From assembly GCA_024277475.1 (NCBI GenBank), contig JAJRVC010000620.1:1-6293 (forward strand): 6,293 nucleotides of DNA. The letters run 5' to 3'. Positions 1 through 5,977 of this stretch are shown one piece after another. Positions within the stretch are counted from its first letter, which is position 1. Every line of letters starts with the position of its first letter. The DNA is from Deltaproteobacteria bacterium (GTDB lineage: Bacteria; Desulfobacterota; Desulfobacteria; Desulfobacterales; JAFDCJ01). The notes under the pieces are model-generated. The model was not told the DNA's origin. It searched no databases and saw only the letters and a program-made list of their open reading frames with translations. The translations under genes and the position numbers were made by a program.

Positions 1-607
1 AAGCTTTTTCGGAGAGAGGCCCGGAAAGGTACCGACTCAGGTTTGCAATTTCAACCCCAAGGCCGGTTCGATAGCCGATAATGCTTTTAATGGCGACAAT
101 GTTGGGGATGTCGAAAGCGACACTCAAAGCCTGGTCGAATTGAGCATCAGCTTGTCTAAAATCAATTTTTCCCGTCTGAATTTCCTTCCACAACTCGTCG
201 ACAATACTCTCGATCCGAAACATAGAGTAAACCCGGGCTGGAACCAATTTTTCGAAATCTACCAGATTCACTTCGGCGGGTTTGTATCCCAAATCGACGA
301 TCAGGGAATGGATAGCTGCATCAGCAAAAAGATCGGCTACCCACCGGGAATAGTCCTGTTGTATCCGTATATCACGTTTCGCCAACAGTTTCAGATCAGT
401 TTCCTGCCGCATCTCCAACAACGATCGTAACTCCCTGAGCATTTGCCGGTACACCAGAGTATACTGCAATTGCTCCGCGGGCATGTTGTTTAAGGACATA
501 CTAAGGATACTCAAAAGATCGTGTGGAACATATAAGACATTGAATAGATGACAGTGGTCGTCGATAACCGGGATTGTCGAAAAATCGAGTCGTTCCTGTT
601 TTTTCAT
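1..607 (-). CDS. Amidohydrolase family protein (Amidohydro_2 / FluG N-domain-like), 3' end beyond the window
   Basis: Partial gene: 202 codons from ATG at 607 are open to the left edge with no stop. Reading the minus strand gives an N-terminus MKKQERLDFSTIPVIDDHCH. The VIDDHCHLF segment (His18-x-His20) is the metal-binding HxH of the amidohydrolase superfamily after its first beta strand. A helix-rich charged stretch follows at about residues 40-160. AIKSIIGYRTGL (residues 172-183) matches the strand in FluG-type amidohydrolases carrying a conserved Lys (here Lys174); a metal-bridging role for it is inferred. The remaining metal ligands would lie outside the window. It starts 16 bp after the ligase stop codon with no clear Shine-Dalgarno, suggesting translational coupling in one operon. 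No other plausible in-frame start lies between the two genes. FluG and plant NodGS fuse this kind of domain to a GSI-type ligase, so the pair probably acts together. Hydrolysis of a gamma-glutamyl amide or related C-N bond is inference; some family members are decarboxylases. Confidence 0.85.
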   Translation of the reverse strand, partial: MKKQERLDFSTIPVIDDHCHLFNVLYVPHDLLSILSMSLNNMPAEQLQYTLVYRQMLRELRSLLEMRQETDLKLLAKRDIRIQQDYSRWVADLFADAAIHSLIVDLGYKPAEVNLVDFEKLVPARVYSMFRIESIVDELWKEIQTGKIDFRQADAQFDQALSVAFDIPNIVAIKSIIGYRTGLGVEIANLSRYLSGPLSEKA

Positions 608-623
608 GAGTGGCCAATTTAAG

Positions 624-1967
624 TTAGAAGACTTCTAAATAGGTTTGGATTTCCCAATCTGAAACGTGTTCGATATAGCGGGTCCAGGCAAATCGTTTGA
701 GCATAAGATATTCATCCCAGAAGATTTCTCCCAGAATTTCTTTAAAAAACAGATCCGCGGCTAGGGCGTCTACAGCTTCAGCCAGGGTGGTAGGAAGTCG
801 GGTAATCCCCATTTTTTGTCTCTGGTCCTCTGATAATTCGTAGGGGTCCGCCAAAACGGGTTCTCCAGGATCGATTTCGTTTTTAATCCCGTCAATTCCT
901 GCTGCCAGGGTTGTCAGAATAGCCAGGTAAGGGTTGCAGGCGCCATCCACGGGCTTAATTTCAATGTTGAAAGATGTTGCTTTCTGGCCTTTCATTCCGG
1001 CAACCACGCGCAGTGCGGCTTCACGGTTGTCAGGCCCATAGCAAGTGTACGCGGAAGCCCAGTGATGGGGAACCAGTCTTTTGTAAGAATTAACAGTAGA
1101 TACGGTAAAGGCGCAGATCGCCTTGAGATGCTTGAGAACACCACCAATAAAATGTTTGGCCATAGTACTCAGGCCGTATTGATCGTTAGGATCATAGAAA
1201 AGATTCTTATCGTCTTTAAAAAGACTCAAATGAATATGAGCACCGCTACCGGCGAGATGTTGAAACGGCTTGGGCATAAAGGAGGCGATCAGGCCGTGCC
1301 GTTGGGCTATTGCGCGGACGGTCTCCCTGAAAAAAACCTGGTTGTCGGCGGTTCTTAAGGCTTTATCATAGGCATAGACGATCTCGACCTGACCCTGACC
1401 GTATTCAGGATAATATTTTTCCACCTTCAACCCCTGGGCCCGAAGGCTTCGGATGATGTCCAGGATGATCGGATGCTGCTGGTTCATTCCTGATGTTGCG
1501 AAACACACACTTTGATCAAAGGGGGCATATCGCCCATTTTCATCACGGGTGATCAGGTAAAATTCATTTTCAATAGCGGCGTTGACATCATATTCCAAAT
1601 CAGCGAGATATTCCTTCAGCAAAGACCGGGCACAAAGACCGCAGGATGAATGGTCGGACTTTTTCCGAAAATCACAGATAACCATTGCTGTGTTGGCAAT
1701 ATGGGGCAGAACACGAAACGTATCCGGATCGGGAACCCCGCTGAGTTCGCCGGCACAACCGAAACGTGAGCCCGGAACAAGATCGTCCAAAACACTGAAA
1801 AAGGGCATGGCAATGGCAAAATTGTGGCCGCTCTCCAGGTCGCCTTCGAGCACATCAGGGGTCGTGGCATAGCTTCTAATAACCCCGTCATTGTCGATAT
1901 ACACAAAACGGATTAATTCGATATTTTTTTCCCTTACCTCGTTTAAAATCTCTTGCCTGGTTTTCAT
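624..1967 (-). CDS. Glutamine synthetase family gamma-glutamyl ligase (GlnT / gamma-glutamylmethylamide synthetase-like)
   Basis: 447 aa cytoplasmic ATP-dependent ligase, full length for the class-I GS fold (usually 430-470 aa). The N-terminal beta-grasp domain spans about residues 1-105 and the catalytic domain 110-447. Visible metal/glutamate/ATP residues are Glu133 and Glu135 (IENEFYL), Glu188 and Glu195 (EYGQGQVE), His244 (GSGAHIH), Arg297 (NSYKRLVP), Arg315 and Arg320 (GPDNREAALR) and Glu336 (IEIKP). The FMPKPF motif and the HVSDWEIQTYLEVF ending resemble GlnT/gamma-glutamylmethylamide synthetases. Features unlike true glutamine synthetase: the FDGSS motif with the ammonium-site Asp is absent from residues 50-75; Trp303 occupies the position of E. 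coli Glu327; Lys338 replaces Arg359. Tyr376 aligns with the adenylylation Tyr397, but this Tyr also occurs in non-adenylylated enzymes. Start ATG has AGGAAG 4 nt upstream. The likely reaction is gamma-glutamylation of an amine; the substrate is unknown. Ordinary glutamine synthesis is less likely. Confidence 0.9.
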   Translation of the reverse strand: MKTRQEILNEVREKNIELIRFVYIDNDGVIRSYATTPDVLEGDLESGHNFAIAMPFFSVLDDLVPGSRFGCAGELSGVPDPDTFRVLPHIANTAMVICDFRKKSDHSSCGLCARSLLKEYLADLEYDVNAAIENEFYLITRDENGRYAPFDQSVCFATSGMNQQHPIILDIIRSLRAQGLKVEKYYPEYGQGQVEIVYAYDKALRTADNQVFFRETVRAIAQRHGLIASFMPKPFQHLAGSGAHIHLSLFKDDKNLFYDPNDQYGLSTMAKHFIGGVLKHLKAICAFTVSTVNSYKRLVPHHWASAYTCYGPDNREAALRVVAGMKGQKATSFNIEIKPVDGACNPYLAILTTLAAGIDGIKNEIDPGEPVLADPYELSEDQRQKMGITRLPTTLAEAVDALAADLFFKEILGEIFWDEYLMLKRFAWTRYIEHVSDWEIQTYLEVF

Positions 1968-1971
1968 CGCA

Positions 1972-1977
1972 CTTCCT
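1972..1977 (-). promoter_or_regulatory. Ribosome binding site of the gamma-glutamyl ligase gene
   Basis: AGGAAG on the minus strand, 4 nt before ATG 1967. The spacing is short but usable, and it supports this ATG as the start. Confidence 0.6.
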
Positions 1978-1981
1978 GTGG

Positions 1982-1995
1982 GTTAAACGGTTAAC
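1982..1995. repeat. Small palindrome GTTAA-N4-TTAAC upstream of the ligase gene
   Basis: GTTAAACGGTTAAC reads as inverted arms GTTAA/TTAAC around ACGG; it can also be read as a GGTTAA direct repeat at 1981-1986 and 1989-1994. It lies between the 9 bp hairpin and the ligase ribosome binding site. It could be an operator-like site, but short A+T-rich palindromes arise easily by chance. Confidence 0.25.
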
Positions 1996-1999
1996 ATCA

Positions 2000-2021
2000 G
2001 GTGCACCCAACAGGGTGCACC
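2000..2021 (-). other. Perfect intercistronic hairpin between binding-protein and ligase genes
   Basis: Arms GGTGCACCC (2000-2008) and GGGTGCACC (2013-2021) pair over 9 bp around a 4-nt loop (AACA on plus, TGTT on minus). The hairpin begins 16 nt after the binding-protein stop codon. No U-run follows on the minus strand (the next bases are TGATGTTAACC), so it is not a classic intrinsic terminator. Comparable hairpins after binding-protein genes in other ABC operons stabilise the upstream mRNA or cause partial attenuation, giving more binding protein than downstream product. That role is inferred here. Confidence 0.6.
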
Positions 2022-2037
2022 GCGAAACTTTAAGATC

Positions 2038-3282
2038 TCATTTAAACGGCAGAACATCTACGCCCTCAGGGGTAAAACTCGCGTGCGGTTGAAAATCATA
2101 AAACTCTCGTTTACCGTCTTTCACGATTTTCCATACCACGCCTTTCTTAGGCCAACCTTCCGGAGTGAACTTGAAGGGCTGGGTGGTCCACTTGAACTCG
2201 ACTTTCAGGAGTTGGTCCCGGGTAGCCAGCCGTTTCTCTTCCAAACTAGCTTTTTCCCACCAATCGGCACCATTAGCCTTAATAGCCGCTCCAACGGCTT
2301 CAACCATGATCATCAAAGCGTCATAGCCCATGGTTCCAAAAGCTCCGGGATCGTCATTATATTTTGCACGATAGGCCGCCACAAATTTTTGGGCCATATC
2401 CGGCAAACCAGGCTGATCCGGATGAAAATGGGTCGAATAGATCATACCTTCCACTGCTTCGCCCCCAACTTCCGTAAGAGCGGAGGTGTCAACACCATCG
2501 GTTCCAATGAAAGGCAAATTGATGCCCAGATCGCGAGCCTGCTTCGCTATTGTTGGAGCATCCTGGGGCCAGGTGGGAAGGATAATAGCCTGGACGCCGG
2601 CCTTTTTGGCCTCCAGCTTCAGGCGGGTCAATTGGGCCGAATAGTCGGTGTCTCCGGTCTGATATGTCAGTACCAGTGGTACAGGATTCTCTTTGCCAGT
2701 AAAGATTTTGGCATAGTAAATGAAGTATTCGGTCAATTTGGTTCCATAAGCACTGGCTACGTCTTTAAAAATGGCAAAAGTATTGTAATTGAATTTTTCG
2801 ACCACATATTTGGCTACGGCACGTCCCTGGTCGTTATCCGGGCCCGGAGCCATGAACATAAACTCACTAATCAACGGAATAGTAGGCGTAGTTCCACCTA
2901 TGTCGGCGTATGCCGTCTTGTTTTTGGCAAATACCTCGCCGGCCGAGGTGGCAAAGGAAATGTCATTCCCGCCGATCCCGGCAATGACTTGCATATCTTC
3001 CACCAGACGATGGGCCTTGGTGGCAAACACAGCCGGATCGCTGGCGCCATCTACTATATAAACTTTTAGCGGATATCCTGCAATGCCACCAGCATCATTT
3101 ATAAGCTTTTCAGCTACATCGATGGTGTTTTGATTTTCGATCCCCATCTCAGCCGCTTCACCGGTTAATTCAACGATTGCGCCGATCCGAATAGGTTCTT
3201 TAGCCAGCGCAACCATCCATCCCGAACCTGATACCAGTACCAAACTTATGGTAAATATTGTGAGCCAAAAAAAATTTTTCAT
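2038..3282 (-). CDS. Periplasmic substrate-binding protein of a branched-chain amino acid/amide-type ABC transporter (Peripla_BP_6)
   Basis: 414 aa from ATG 3282. This start is chosen over an in-frame ATG 36 nt upstream because AAGGAGG sits 7 nt before it and a signal peptide begins exactly there. The signal has a Lys2 n-region, a hydrophobic core to about residue 26, and a VALA cleavage site after Ala27. There is no lipobox Cys, so the product should be free in the periplasm. The mature chain opens with IRIGAIVELTG, then INDAGGIAGYPLKVYIVD (about 61-78), the IAGIGGNDISFATS ligand-loop region (100-113), DTDYSAQLTRLK (211-222), LPFIGTDG (256-263) and GYDALMIM (319-326), the usual type-I two-lobed LivJ/LivK-like order. 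Its role is to capture a ligand for the LivHM permease. The ligand cannot be read from sequence; the adjacent ligase and amidohydrolase suggest an amine, amide or amino-acid derivative. It lies downstream of livM with its own promoter, while binding-protein genes often come first in liv operons. Confidence 0.92.
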   Translation of the reverse strand: MKNFFWLTIFTISLVLVSGSGWMVALAKEPIRIGAIVELTGEAAEMGIENQNTIDVAEKLINDAGGIAGYPLKVYIVDGASDPAVFATKAHRLVEDMQVIAGIGGNDISFATSAGEVFAKNKTAYADIGGTTPTIPLISEFMFMAPGPDNDQGRAVAKYVVEKFNYNTFAIFKDVASAYGTKLTEYFIYYAKIFTGKENPVPLVLTYQTGDTDYSAQLTRLKLEAKKAGVQAIILPTWPQDAPTIAKQARDLGINLPFIGTDGVDTSALTEVGGEAVEGMIYSTHFHPDQPGLPDMAQKFVAAYRAKYNDDPGAFGTMGYDALMIMVEAVGAAIKANGADWWEKASLEEKRLATRDQLLKVEFKWTTQPFKFTPEGWPKKGVVWKIVKDGKREFYDFQPHASFTPEGVDVLPFK

Positions 3283-3289
3283 ACTACCC

Positions 3290-3296
3290 CCTCCTT
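3290..3296 (-). promoter_or_regulatory. Strong ribosome binding site fixing the binding-protein start
   Basis: AAGGAGG on the minus strand, 7 nt before ATG 3282. It is a near-perfect Shine-Dalgarno at good spacing. It lies inside the longer in-frame reading that starts at 3318, which argues that the longer start is not used. Confidence 0.85.
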
Positions 3297-3359
3297 GCGT
3301 TGATGTTATTTTATTCAAACCTGGCAGACCATTAACACATAAACTGCTGAAAACGCCTG

Positions 3360-3391
3360 ATTATAAGTGAATATTTTCAATTCCATGTCAA
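3360..3391 (-). promoter_or_regulatory. Candidate sigma70 promoter of the binding-protein gene
   Basis: On the minus strand there is a perfect -35 hexamer TTGACA (3386-3391) and a perfect -10 hexamer TATAAT (3360-3365). The 20 bp spacer is longer than the usual 16-18. Transcription from this -10 would start near 3353, giving a leader of about 70 nt. Either the boxes are used with a non-ideal spacer (perhaps with an activator), or one hexamer is fortuitous; a CTTATA hexamer at 18 bp spacing is a weaker alternative. The A+T-rich block just upstream favours a real promoter. Confidence 0.5.
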
Positions 3392-3416
3392 GCAAAAATT
3401 AAAAATATAATTTTTA
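3392..3416 (-). promoter_or_regulatory. A+T-rich UP-element-like tract with inverted repeat
   Basis: The 25 bp directly upstream of the TTGACA box are almost all A or T. The tract contains an 8 bp inverted repeat, AAAAATTA (3394-3401) and TAATTTTT (3408-3415), around a 6-nt loop. Its place immediately upstream of -35 is where an UP element contacts the RNA polymerase alpha C-terminal domain. It could also simply be A+T-rich intergenic DNA. Confidence 0.4.
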
Positions 3417-3455
3417 GAACAGTGGATGAATTGGGACATACTGCCATAAGGATTC

Positions 3456-3507
3456 ATGTACGTCGAAACTCCGTTTCGACTGCCGAAAGGGGACTTTCGG
3501 CGTACAT
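3456..3507. repeat. 52 bp three-way-junction palindromic element (REP/MITE-like)
   Basis: Three perfect stems use 51 of 52 bases as arms or loops. The outer stem is ATGTAC (3456-3461) with GTACAT (3502-3507). Hairpin A is GTCGAAAC (3462-3469)/GTTTCGAC (3473-3480) with loop TCC. Hairpin B is GCCGAAAG (3482-3489)/CTTTCGGC (3494-3501) with loop GGGA. Only T3481 is unpaired at the junction. The two hairpins share a CGAAA/TTTCG core, as if one copied the other. The element abuts the stop codon of the ATPase gene (TAA at 3508-3510). No U-run follows on either side, so it is not a standard terminator, though it could impede transcription or protect the mRNA 3' end. A dispersed, mobilisable palindromic repeat is likely by form; copy number elsewhere is unknown. 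Confidence 0.8.
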
Positions 3508-4752
3508 TTACCATAACTCATAAGGCAATTCTTTCATAGGCATAAATCGAACCCGTGTGCCTTCAATCTTAATCTCCTGGTCAAGCGACTCATTGACCAC
3601 CACTCCCATACCAGGGTGATACGTTTTTAAAAAATTGCGGTAGCCTCTGCTGATGCGAGGCCTGGACATCGCTGCGGCCTTGACCTCAACAGGGATGATG
3701 TGTCCTTCTCGTTGATGCACGAAATCAACTTCCGCGCCACGCTCTGTGCGCCAGAAGTAGAGGTTCCCACCGATCCCTCTGAGAATGATCTCGACAATAT
3801 TTTCATACACGCTGCCGCTGAAATTCCTGATAGCATTCCCGGGATGTCCGGATAACAGATTCAATAAGCCCGGATCGCTAAAAAACACCTTTGGCATTTT
3901 TGTTAATTCACCGCGCCGGTTGGTGGTAAAAGGCCGTAAATCCCGCACCAAAAAGCTTTTCTGAAGATACGCAAGATAGCGCGCGAGCGTATCACGGCTC
4001 ACACCAAGCGTGTTCGCCAGTTCATTGAGGTTGACAAGCTGCCCCACCTGCCCGGCTAATAATTCTGTAAACAGCCGGAAACGTTCGAGTTTTTGCGTCT
4101 TGAGAAAACCTCCGATCTCCCGGTCCGTGTATGCCGCCCACATATCCGCTAAATATTCCTGACGGGTCGCATCATCAGGCGCCAGTCTGACTTCAGGGAA
4201 TCCGCCCCACTTCAGGTAGGTGTCATCCAACGGAATTTCCGGTGGCGCCAGGGGCCAGAGAAACAGCGAGGAACTTCTGCCGACCAGGCTCTGGCGAACT
4301 TTAGCCCGCAGGCCGAACGCCGATGATCCAGTCACGATCAAGCGGATCGGCAGATCAAGATCATACATTGCTTTGAGCAACAATCCCGGTTCATCAAGCC
4401 GTTGAATTCCGTCAATCAGGATATAAGTCATGTCACGCGGAGGACGGATGGGATCGATATTACAGAATTTCAGCAAAGAACCCGGACTGCTCAACACGTC
4501 CTGACAGTTCATTGTATCCAAATCCAAATACACGACCTTTTTGGGGTCTACCTGCTGATATGTGATCAGTCTGCGGGCCAGTTCCTTCAGTAAAGTCGTC
4601 TTGCCTGCCCGGCGCGGTCCGAAGATCAACAGCATTCGCGGCTGTTGCGCCAAATTCAAGATATTGTCGTAGACAGGGCGCGGCAATACGGGCGGTACCG
4701 GCAGGCGTCCGCTCAACCACGGGTTTTTGGCGACGAAGATATTTTTATCCAT
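3508..4752 (-). CDS. AAA-family ATPase with C-terminal DUF4143 domain (AAA_14/DUF4143)
   Basis: 414 aa, a usual length for this family. The N-terminal AAA domain has Walker A GPRRAGKTT (residues 45-53), a Walker B-like strand YILIDGIQRLDE (110-121) and sensor-1-like LIVTGSSAFGL (138-148). A winged-helix-like segment (NLNELANTLGVSRDTLARYL, about 241-260) follows. The C-terminal DUF4143 region ends with a PD-(D/E)xK-like signature: RGAEVDF (338-344) and IPVEVKAA (353-360), with Asp343, Glu356 and Lys358 as candidate residues. Oddity: the Walker B aspartate (Asp114) is followed by Gly115, where relatives normally have Glu (IDEIQ), which may weaken hydrolysis. No frameshift or stop is seen. In-frame TAA codons close upstream make ATG 4752 the first possible start, and the next Met (40) is too close to Walker A. 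There is no Shine-Dalgarno. The cellular function of this family is not established. It interrupts the transport genes and looks like an independent insertion with its own promoter. Confidence 0.9.
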   Translation of the reverse strand: MDKNIFVAKNPWLSGRLPVPPVLPRPVYDNILNLAQQPRMLLIFGPRRAGKTTLLKELARRLITYQQVDPKKVVYLDLDTMNCQDVLSSPGSLLKFCNIDPIRPPRDMTYILIDGIQRLDEPGLLLKAMYDLDLPIRLIVTGSSAFGLRAKVRQSLVGRSSSLFLWPLAPPEIPLDDTYLKWGGFPEVRLAPDDATRQEYLADMWAAYTDREIGGFLKTQKLERFRLFTELLAGQVGQLVNLNELANTLGVSRDTLARYLAYLQKSFLVRDLRPFTTNRRGELTKMPKVFFSDPGLLNLLSGHPGNAIRNFSGSVYENIVEIILRGIGGNLYFWRTERGAEVDFVHQREGHIIPVEVKAAAMSRPRISRGYRNFLKTYHPGMGVVVNESLDQEIKIEGTRVRFMPMKELPYELW

Positions 4753-4923
4753 AATTAACGTCGTATTTTAACGATAATATTAATTCTGTCAAGAAAATCT
4801 GATGTTAGTGTAATAATTGCTTTTCCGTAGCTGCAAGCACATTTTCTCGAACCCCTTGTGACTGAGGGAAAACCGCAGGCACCGGGTTGACGCCGATTTG
4901 CTCATGGGCTGAAAATGTAGAAG
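4753..4923. other. Intergenic gap between livM and the ATPase gene
   Basis: 171 bp. The part next to the ATPase holds its promoter. The rest shows no convincing intrinsic terminator after livM and no strong repeat. A 38-codon minus-strand reading frame (4905 down to 4789) lacks a ribosome binding site and recognisable similarity, so it is not called as a gene; a gene relic or part of an inserted segment is possible. Confidence 0.5.
4765..4792 (-). promoter_or_regulatory. Sigma70 promoter of the ATPase gene, nearly leaderless
   Basis: On the minus strand, consensus TTGACA (4787-4792), a 16 bp spacer, and TAAAAT (4765-4770, one mismatch from consensus). Only 12 nt separate the -10 box from ATG 4752, so transcription starting about 7 nt after the box leaves a leader of roughly 5 nt. 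That fits the lack of a Shine-Dalgarno and implies leaderless-type initiation. The spacer is A+T-rich. Confidence 0.65.
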
Positions 4924-5967
4924 TTATTTCGTCGGCGATCTTAATTTCGCCTTAAGGTTTCGCAGGGAAATCTCAGCGTCGCCCATAATCCCCTGGGGTC
5001 TGGCAATCAGGATGCAAATCAATATCGCGGCCAGCATGAGCGTGGTAAGTCCCAACATGCGAGGTACTTCCAGGATGCCGAAAAGCTGGAACCCTTCTTC
5101 AATGGGAGCAAAGACTTCTGTAAAGGCCGTAATGATAACGGCGCCAATGATTGAGCCTGTGATACTGCCCAGCCCTCCAATGACAATCATCGTGACGACC
5201 TGAAAAACCAGGTGGAGGCCGAATACCCGCGGATAAAGGTTAAGAATAAGGTGAACCCAGAGGATCCCTCCGATGGCGGTAAAAAAAGAACTTAGCCCGA
5301 AAGCATAGATATTGTATTTGAACAGGTTGATGCCCAGGTGTTCCGCCAGATCTTGATCCCGGCCTATGGCGATGAATGCGCGACCGACGAAGCTTTTTTT
5401 AAGACGAAAAGCAATGTAGATTAAAAGGATCGCAATCCCCCACACCCACCAGATATTCGTATAGGCCGGAAACTGCCGTAACCCCATGGGACCGTTGGTG
5501 ATCTTCGGGAGATTTTCTACGATGGTGATCGTAATAAAATTAAAACCCAGCGTCGTCAACAGGAAATACAAACCTCGCAGACGCAATGCGGGAAGGGCTA
5601 AAACGACACCAAAGACAGCTCCGGCAATTCCGCCCAGAATTAATGCCGGAAACAGGGAAATCTCTGTGTTAAGTATAAATGCTGGGAGATGTAGATCAAG
5701 CAACTCTTTTTTAAAGGATACCGGAAGGGTAAAAAAAGCGGCTGTATAGCTTCCGATCAGCATAATACCCCCATGTCCCAGGGAAAACAGTCCGGTCCAG
5801 CCGTTAGTGATGTTCAGTGAGATGGCAAGGATGGTATTGATGCCAAAAAGCAGAAATAGGGTCAGCCAAAAACTTGGCAACCAGTTTTCTAGATAATACA
5901 GGAGAGCCACGATCAGGAAAAGCGCCACAAGGTATTGCCAGGATGAAAATTTTTGGGTTTGTCGCAT
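4924..5967 (-). CDS. livM: LivM-type branched-chain amino acid ABC transporter permease
   Basis: 347 aa inner-membrane permease, usual family length. A short cytoplasmic N-terminus is followed by hydrophobic segments at about residues 11-30, 32-52, 60-80, 105-125, 135-151, 172-188, 218-242, 253-285 and 305-322. Family signatures in order are GLFSLGHGGIMLIGSYTAA (59-77), LRLRGLYFLLTTLGF (128-142), the cytoplasmic loop GRAFIAIGRDQDLAEHLGIN (195-214) that would couple to LivG/LivF ATPases, and IGGLGSITGSIIGA (263-276). A basic tail ends the protein. It starts 10 bp after the livH stop with no strong Shine-Dalgarno, so translation is probably coupled. With LivH it forms the channel for the ligand delivered by the binding protein. 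Substrate identity is not determined by the permease; related permeases move amino acids, amides or urea. Confidence 0.93.
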   Translation of the reverse strand: MRQTQKFSSWQYLVALFLIVALLYYLENWLPSFWLTLFLLFGINTILAISLNITNGWTGLFSLGHGGIMLIGSYTAAFFTLPVSFKKELLDLHLPAFILNTEISLFPALILGGIAGAVFGVVLALPALRLRGLYFLLTTLGFNFITITIVENLPKITNGPMGLRQFPAYTNIWWVWGIAILLIYIAFRLKKSFVGRAFIAIGRDQDLAEHLGINLFKYNIYAFGLSSFFTAIGGILWVHLILNLYPRVFGLHLVFQVVTMIVIGGLGSITGSIIGAVIITAFTEVFAPIEEGFQLFGILEVPRMLGLTTLMLAAILICILIARPQGIMGDAEISLRNLKAKLRSPTK

Positions 5968-5977
5968 AATATTGTCG

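Noticed and set aside
140..430. Plus-strand reading frame of 96 codons at the left end
   Set aside because: It is antisense to the amidohydrolase, whose minus-strand frame is open through the region and carries family motifs.
2083..3069. Long plus-strand reading frame of 328 codons
   Set aside because: It lies wholly antisense to the binding-protein gene, has no recognisable motif, and is a frame shadow.
3283..3318. Upstream in-frame ATG at 3318 extending the binding protein by 12 residues
   Set aside because: It would place 12 residues before a well-formed signal peptide, and the strong Shine-Dalgarno points to ATG 3282.
3456..3507. Reading the three-stem element as a CRISPR repeat or intrinsic terminator
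   Set aside because: It occurs once with no spacers, and no U-run follows either end.
4835..4860. GGTTCGA sequence on the minus strand resembling a tRNA T-loop
   Set aside because: The flanking bases do not form a T-arm, and no anticodon or acceptor stem is present.
4789..4905. 38-codon minus-strand reading frame between livM and the ATPase
   Set aside because: No ribosome binding site and no known family; its end overlaps the ATPase promoter. Kept only as a note.
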